64,000 nt of DNA, from the NCBI GenBank assembly GCA_030077755.1, contig JAQJZZ010000019.1:384501-448500 (forward strand), written 5' to 3'. The position numbers and the translations under genes were made by a program. The stretch is from Filosporella fistucella (Eukaryota > Ascomycota > Leotiomycetes > Helotiales). Under the pieces are notes generated by a model. The model had not been told where the DNA came from and did no database searches. It saw nothing but the letters and a program-made list of their open reading frames with translations. Positions 57,719-64,000 of the stretch are shown here, in pieces (positions within the stretch are counted from its first letter, which is position 1; each line of letters begins with the position of its first letter).

Positions 57719-59377
57719 AGGGTGGGAAGTCCATATAGACAAAAGTCTGGTGTTATTGAAATGCCTAATATAAGGGGTATGTGCATTCCAGCGGGATCTG
57801 ACGTCGGGTGCAGGAGTTTGTTTGCTGGGATACACCATTTGCGGAAGGCATTACTAGAACTGTGTGGCGAGGCTTGAGAGCCGTATAGATTTTGAGTGCT
57901 ATACAATATCTCCGTACACCGTTCATAGAGAATAAACTGCATTCGTTGAGTGTGATGTTTTCAGTGCTAGTGTTTGCTTATGTTTGGTTACATTTCGGAG
58001 CGGTTTGTAGAACATGTTTATTATATACTGATTCATGTCCTCTCCAAACTTTCAACCATTTCCATATTCGAAGACGATCCTAAGTGGCAGAGGGTAAAAC
58101 AGGGATTATTTTCTTTCTCCCCGCCCTCGCGGATGGTCTAAATGTTGATTTGAAGAGATATTTATCCACTCACCTCACCAATTCTTGTTCAACTCATTCT
58201 TGACTCGCGCTTCGGTGAAATTTCCACTCTAGGATAACAGAAAAAAACCATTTTCTAGGGCATTATTCAGATATATAGTCCGTGCAAATTCCGAGAGAAA
58301 GGTGGCAAAATAAAGGACAATCAATCATCATTTAGTGGCACGGAGGACACGGGGTGGCGCTAATGTTTGGCCACTGCATATGGATGTACAGTAAGCAAGA
58401 GGCCGCCACGCACATGGCTGTGTTGAAGATTTGAGGATATCTTTAGGGAGATAAGAGAGATAGATAATGAGAGAAGGGAAATTTAGGGGTAAGTTATGCA
58501 GATATACCATCTTGACCAGGAGAATTCAACCAGGCTAACACACTTGTTAACGAGTAGTTCAATCATAATTACTAGCTCAACGCAATTAAAGTAGCTAAAG
58601 CATAGGTTCCTGAATCTCCAACCAGTCAGTCAAGAGTGTAAGCATGGAGGGATTCCCAATCAAAACGGTACTTCTTCCAACAATGCAATGTGTAGTGAGA
58701 AGATACTCTTTTGTAGATCGAGTTGGGTCCAGTTTTCGTCCCGGTTTTTGGCCATATGATCATCTCCGTCCAGGGGTCCCTCCAAGGCAAAGGAACAACA
58801 ATGCAGTCCCACCCTGCTATTAGCAAATCACAAGCCTCCTTTGCTTTTGGTGAACAGTTGGCATTTCCATCTTCAAAGGAAGATCCCCATGCTTCGTAGA
58901 CATCGCCTAAATGGCGCCACTGGTGACTGTTCTTGTTCGAGGATTGAGGAGTGGCTCGGCGTGGGTCGGCAATGATGGCTCTGTCTAGACACAGCTTGAG
59001 AATTAGGCATAACAAGATTGTTTATTCGTATAGAGATATCAGAATCAAGTCGATTTCACTCTGTTGTTCGTTGTTGAGCCTCTTTGCCCCTTTCCAAGAA
59101 AAGCACTGGAGGCGCCTCCGGACAAAACTCTTCTTCTCGCTTCAGCTACGTCATTTTATTTCCCCGTAACAATTGCATCGATCGCCGATCAGCCTATCAA
59201 GGTCCTGTTACCCATACTATCCACTCGGCCTAGAAGCAGAACCGCGAAAAACATCCCATCGAGAATCCGTGTCCCCCAAAAAACCGCGATCTGGATACCC
59301 ATGACAGCCTTATGAATATCTGCGACTACGGTTTCCATCAGCCCGGAGACATGACCTGACGCCGATATACGCCCATC
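57719..59377. other. Intergenic upstream of the histidine kinase gene
   Basis: 1.66 kb. A minus-strand open stretch at 58626-59015 (129 codons, no ATG start, Trp-rich) might be an exon or remnant of an unidentified gene. Otherwise nothing is supported. Confidence 0.4.
58626..59015 (-). other. Possible exon or gene remnant, unidentified
   Basis: A 129-codon open stretch without an initial ATG. The deduced sequence has several Trp and balanced composition (HQWRHLGDVYEAWGSSFEDG; IVVPLPWRDPWTEMIIW), which is less random-looking than most shadow frames. I recognise no domain and found no convincing partner exon. Confidence 0.2.
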
Positions 59378-62300
59378 ATGGACGGCACGGTTGCGTTCGG
59401 GGACGAGCAGTTGGAACCTCCTCCTCGACTCTTTGAGAGACTGCGACAGGTATCGGGATATACTTGGGACGAGTCCATAGACCCTTTCCACAACAGTTAT
59501 GATAATTGGTATGTGTTGGGAGGAGAAGCGCTCTAAGGGGGCCATGCTAAGTCATATAGGCAAGTCTTTGGGACAAAGGAACCGGCCCATAAACACAAAA
59601 CAAAAACGATAGCCTCGAGACCGCCATCTGAAGGAACATCCCCGTGGCAGGAGGGACAGAGCGCGAATAATACTCGGAAGACGGCCAGCGAGAGTGGCAG
59701 TGAGTCGGTGATCTCTCACGATGAAGGATCCGATCGAACCCAACGCATCGTCGCTCGAATATCGGTACATGCGTTGAGAGAAGAGCGCGCATATCACATA
59801 GTCAAGAGCCTGGTCAAGAACGTAGATCCAACTGGAAATCATGTCTGCCGGCCTATCGATATCGCAAGGTTGCCAAACCATCAGAGTGACAAAGGCCCGG
59901 TTATCGTATGTATCTTCGAATTTCCGGGTGAGAATTACCTCGGGAAGGTCATGGACTTTGGACCTGCGTGGTATAGAGGGCGGAAGGTGGATGATAAGTT
60001 GCAGGCGTTTAGAGAAGAATTTATCCCAAAGGAAACGATGGCTCTACAGACATTCTTGGATTTTGCAGTGGGAGCTACGGAGTGTCTGGAAATGCTGCAC
60101 CACGGTCAGAGGATTGTACATGGAGAGATTAGGGGAGATGCTTTTCACTTCCATCTGGAGAGTGGGAAAGTACGGTTGATCAACTTTGGCTCTGGCCTGC
60201 GAACATTCGAGCATGGCCTTACGAGTACTGGATGGTCGTCGCTATCGAAGGAAGTGGGTGCCAAAACTAAGCTTTGTTTTATGAGTCCGGAGCAGACAGG
60301 CCGTATGCCGACGGAACCAGATAGTAGGACGGATATTTACTCATTGGGTATTCTATTCTGGACATTACTTACACAGCAATCCGCTTTCGATGGGGAAACG
60401 CCGATGGATATCATACAAGGTGTATTGGGCCGGCGACTACCTCTTGTCTCGACCGTCAGACTCGACATACCAGATGTGATTGGCAAAATCATCCAGAAAA
60501 TGACAGCGAAAATAATTGGTGATCGTTACCATTCCGCAAGTGGGTTGAGACATGACTTGGTTGAGGTGAGGAGGCTCTTGGGAACTGGAGATTCAGCTGC
60601 GCTCAAAAACTGGCCGATTGCGACCAAGGACGTATCTTCTTTCTTCATTCTACCAACCGTCATGATTGGCAGAGCCGAAGAGCATGATGAAGTTGTGAAG
60701 GTTATTGACAAGGTCTCGCGGCGGCATCTAATCGGCCAAAGGCAAGACATCCACAGTCTCTCATCCACTAGCGGTTCTAGCTTGTCAGAGGGACGTCTGG
60801 AACTCTTCGAGGCTGCCATTGGAGCTGAAGCTTCCAGTGAAGATAATACCAGCTCAGCAGAAGGAAGGTCAAATTCGTTGGATATGACTGGAATGCTGGG
60901 GCAATTGCGAACCGTTAGAAGTGGGTCAAGTAACCTGAATTCCGGGACGAATTCTCAACACAATTCTTTCGAGAGTCAGGACGGTATGCCGAGCCGGAGC
61001 AATAGTAGACTTACGAGACCGTGGGAGAAGAACAATTCAATTTCGATGGATTCGAGAAGTGTTATTGAAAGCGTAAACTCTGAAGGCCAAGCAAAACAAC
61101 CGAGTTCTGATGGAGTAGGGAGCTTGGCTAGCAAGACCAATAGCCAGAAATTTCGTCGAAAGGGTCGATGCGAAGTTATCAGTATTTCAGGAGCTGCAGG
61201 TTTGGGCAAATCATGTCTTGTTCAGTCAGTGCAAGTTGAGGCGAGACGGAGAGGATACTTTGCGAGCTCCAAGTTTGACCAGGCCAAGAAAACGCCATTT
61301 GGACCAGTTCTCAAACTTCTGTCGAGCTTGTTCAAGCAAGTTTTCTCAGAAAGCGATACCAACACTCCATTCCACCAAATTTTGAAACAATATGTTAAGC
61401 CTGCATGGCCAATGCTACACAAAGTACTTGGCCTTCCAGAATTCCTTCTAGGTCCACTAAGTGGTCCCAACCGGGCAAATCATTCTAGTCAGCTATCTCA
61501 AGGTTACAACAAGAGTCTGCGGGCGGAAATGCAGAGACGCGATTCTTCTCCATCAAGCTCGCGGGGTAGTATGTACAGCATGGCTCTCGGCGCCCAGAGT
61601 TCTCAGGATTTCCTTCGGGCTGGATCATCAACTAAATCGGTTCGGCTGATGAATACTTTCCTGGATGTCTTGCGGGTTTTCGCGCAACACAAGTTTCTAT
61701 GTTTCTGTTTAGATGATCTGCAATTCGCGGACGACGAATCCCTGGATTTAATCACTCAAATTATCGCAGCACGCATGAAAATGGTTATTATCATCACGTA
61801 TAGACCAGAAGAAATACTTCCCCAAAAAATTAAGGGCATAATAGAGCCTCCTAATTCAGCGGGTATCAGTTTGCCATCACTATTCCGTATGGTACATGGT
61901 TATGCTAACTTATCCCAGAATACATCAAAGGTGGCGGTGTAGGCGTTACACGGATCACATTAAAGCCACTGGGAGAGGATGATATCAAACGATATGTTGC
62001 TGCCACATTGTGCCGACCTGAAGCCGATATAATACCTTTAGCAGCTGTAATCCAGTCAAAAACTGCGGGAAATCCATTCTACATGAGAGAAATGCTGAAC
62101 AGTTGTTTTCGAAAGCATTGCATCTATTACGACTATAAGGAATGTGGTTGGTGCTATGATATCGACAGAATTTTTACACAATTTGAAACCAAAAGTTATC
62201 ACGATACCCTCAACAGCGAGTTTATTACGAGTCGCCTTAACGAGTTACCTCCTGCTTCAAGGTCTATCCTAGCCTGGGCTTCTCTGGTTGGACATACATT

Positions 62301-64000
62301 CTCGTTCGAGTTTATTCAGAGACTCTTGAGTGGAGAATTTGACTTTGACGATACAACACCGACCATGGAACTTAGCCACCCATACTCTTTATCCCACTCT
62401 CAGCAAGATGCTGTTGAGGGCCTTCAAGCAGCTATTCAGAATTACATCATTGTTGCTACGCAGGATGACGATAGATTCCGCTTCGCTCATGATCGTTATA
62501 TGCAGGCAGCTACTACTCTAGGAGAGTGCAATGCACCAAAAATGCACTTCATCATCGCCCAAACTTTACTGAAGTACCACTTCTCTGAAGAAAGATCTCG
62601 CTCAACTATTGCTGAGCACATATGTAAATCCATCGATCTCATCAAAGAACGAGTACTCCACAGGCAATCGTTTAGAAAGCTTCTTGCCGACTGTGCTCAA
62701 TCTGCTGCAGAAAGTGGTGCCCGACCTACAGCAGCAAGATATTATAAGAATTGCTTTGCGCTGATGCAGAAGAATTTATGGGAAGAAGGATCGCCAGACG
62801 TTTATTACGACGAGACTCTTCACTTACATACACGAGCTGCTGAAACATACCTGTACATGGGACAGTACACGGAAGCTAAGAAACTTCTATCGACTGTCTT
62901 TGCACATGCTAAGACGCCTATTGATAAAGCCCCAGCATGGGTCATGCAGTCACGAGTTTTCGCTCAGGAAGGTGACTCGTTAGCCTCATTCAGAGCCTTG
63001 AAATCGTGTCTTGCTGCACTCGAGATCAAAGTCGATGATGAGCCAAGTCTTGAGAAATGTGACAAGGAGTTTGAGAGACTTTCCCTTAAGATTCAATCTA
63101 TGGATGCGGATCAGATCATCAATAAGGGCATGGTGAAAGAATCAAATTTTGCTGCCGTCGGTGCAGTCCTGGTTGAAACCATCGGAGCTGCTTTCTGGAC
63201 AGACACCTTGACGTTCTATCAAATGGCTTTGGTCATGGTGAACACACAGATCGAGCTTGGGAGCTTCCCTCAATCCGGAATGGCATACATCCACTTTGCT
63301 ATGATTGCAATTTCCAGGTTTAGCATGATTGAATTTGCTAGCGACATGGGACATATCGCTCGTGCCCTGATGGAGAAGTGGCGCGATCCTTACACTATGG
63401 GTCGAGGTGGTACACTTTACTCTTTATTCGTGGGCCATCTCCAAGTCAGTCTCCAAGAGTCCTTGGCACAATTGGAAGGTGCGCTCGAATATGCGATCCA
63501 GGCAGGAGATAGGATATCAACCATTCTGAATTTTGGTCTCGTGGGCAACTTGAAATTCTTTGCTTCTGAGAATTTGATGGAGTTAGAAGCCTTCTTGCAC
63601 TATGGTTGCGAAGAGGTTCCAGACTGGAATTCAGATACTCGTGGTGGCACTATGGCAATTGCAGTCCGACAAGTATGCCGTGCTCTGCAAGGACGGACCT
63701 TCACTGCAGATCCTCTGGAAATCCTGAGCGATGAAACACACAATTCTTTGATATACAAAGCCTGGTTGAGAGAAACAATGGATGATCCTAGCCGGCCGCT
63801 TGTCCTTTATGAAGGCATCGAAATTGCTCCCCTGTTCTTGTATGGCCATTACACCAGGGCAGTAGAGGTAGGCAATTCTTGCCTTGAGAACGTTAACCTT
63901 TTGTGGTCTGCCCGGAACACTCGGTTTATTTATTTCATCCAAGGCTTATCTCTTGCTGGTTCGATGTGGGAAAAGCTTCAGAGTCCGCGAAGGGCTGTGA
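59378..64000 (+). CDS. Group X-like hybrid histidine kinase, N-terminal part (3' end beyond window)
   Basis: Exons 59378..59508, 59560..61862 and 61919 to the window edge are open for about 1505 codons. Introns of 51 bp (GTATGT donor, TGCTAAG branch) and 56 bp are in phase. The start MDGTVAFGDEQLEPPPRLFE is followed by a Ser/Thr-kinase-like domain (about residues 110-330), a Ser-rich linker, an AAA-type ATPase with Walker A GAAGLGKSC (about 588) and Walker B FCLDDLQFADD, and a long helical, TPR-like region that continues past the edge. This is the order in fungal group X kinases (S. pombe Mak2/Mak3-like), which end in GAF, HisKA, HATPase and receiver domains and signal oxidative stress to the phosphorelay. 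The kinase-like domain has HGE for HRD and NFG for DFG, so it is probably inactive. The histidine kinase core itself is not visible here. Confidence 0.88.

Overview
The window looks like a filamentous ascomycete nuclear contig. Genes are intron-bearing with short (mostly 45-150 bp) GT-AG introns and CTAA/CTAAC-type branch points. The gene families are characteristic of Pezizomycotina: CFEM protein, Zn2Cys6 regulator, 2EXR protein, Egh16/Mas1-like secreted protein, fungal UDP-galactopyranose mutase and a very large hybrid histidine kinase. My best guess is Leotiomycetes, perhaps Sclerotiniaceae or relatives, from overall resemblance only; nothing in the window proves it.

Layout, left to right: PLC-type phosphoinositide phospholipase C (+, 5' end open at the window edge); DUF1868 2H-phosphoesterase (-); CFEM single-pass membrane protein (-); a protein with a STAND-type fungal N-terminal domain plus ankyrin-like repeats (+); Zn2Cys6 regulator (-) facing a DHA-type MFS transporter (+); GEN1/Yen1 Holliday-junction resolvase (-); dynactin Arp10/Arp11-like protein (+); mitochondrial seryl-tRNA synthetase (+); a 2090-aa coiled-coil repeat protein of unknown function (-); Egh16/Mas1-like secreted protein (-); ribosomal protein eL27 (+); GPR1/FUN34/YaaH-type transporter carrying an internal tandem duplication (-); 2EXR protein (-); cytochrome b561-like membrane protein (-); allantoicase (+); ankyrin-DIL protein (+); TBC Rab-GAP (+); TPT/DUF250 nucleotide-sugar transporter (-) facing UDP-galactopyranose mutase (+); and the first ~1500 codons of a group X-like hybrid histidine kinase (+, 3' end beyond the window).

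Functional links that can be argued from context are few. The divergent transporter/UDP-galactopyranose mutase pair resembles the galactofuranose module (glfA/glfB, ugmA/ugtA) of Aspergillus. The divergent Zn2Cys6 regulator and MFS exporter could be a regulator-target pair. Two GATA-factor sites lie just upstream of allantoicase, which fits nitrogen-catabolite control. The rest is ordinary housekeeping and signalling gene content with roomy intergenic regions. No transposon, CRISPR array, rRNA or convincing tRNA gene was seen.

The least explained items are: the coiled-coil protein with about 12 helical repeats arranged as alternating long/short dimers; the acetate-transporter-like gene in which a 23-25 bp tandem duplication breaks the frame from the usual 3' splice site but restores it exactly from a splice acceptor inside the duplication; and a STAND-like N-terminal domain found without any nucleotide-binding domain. 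Exon coordinates were worked out by hand from reading frame and splice consensus.
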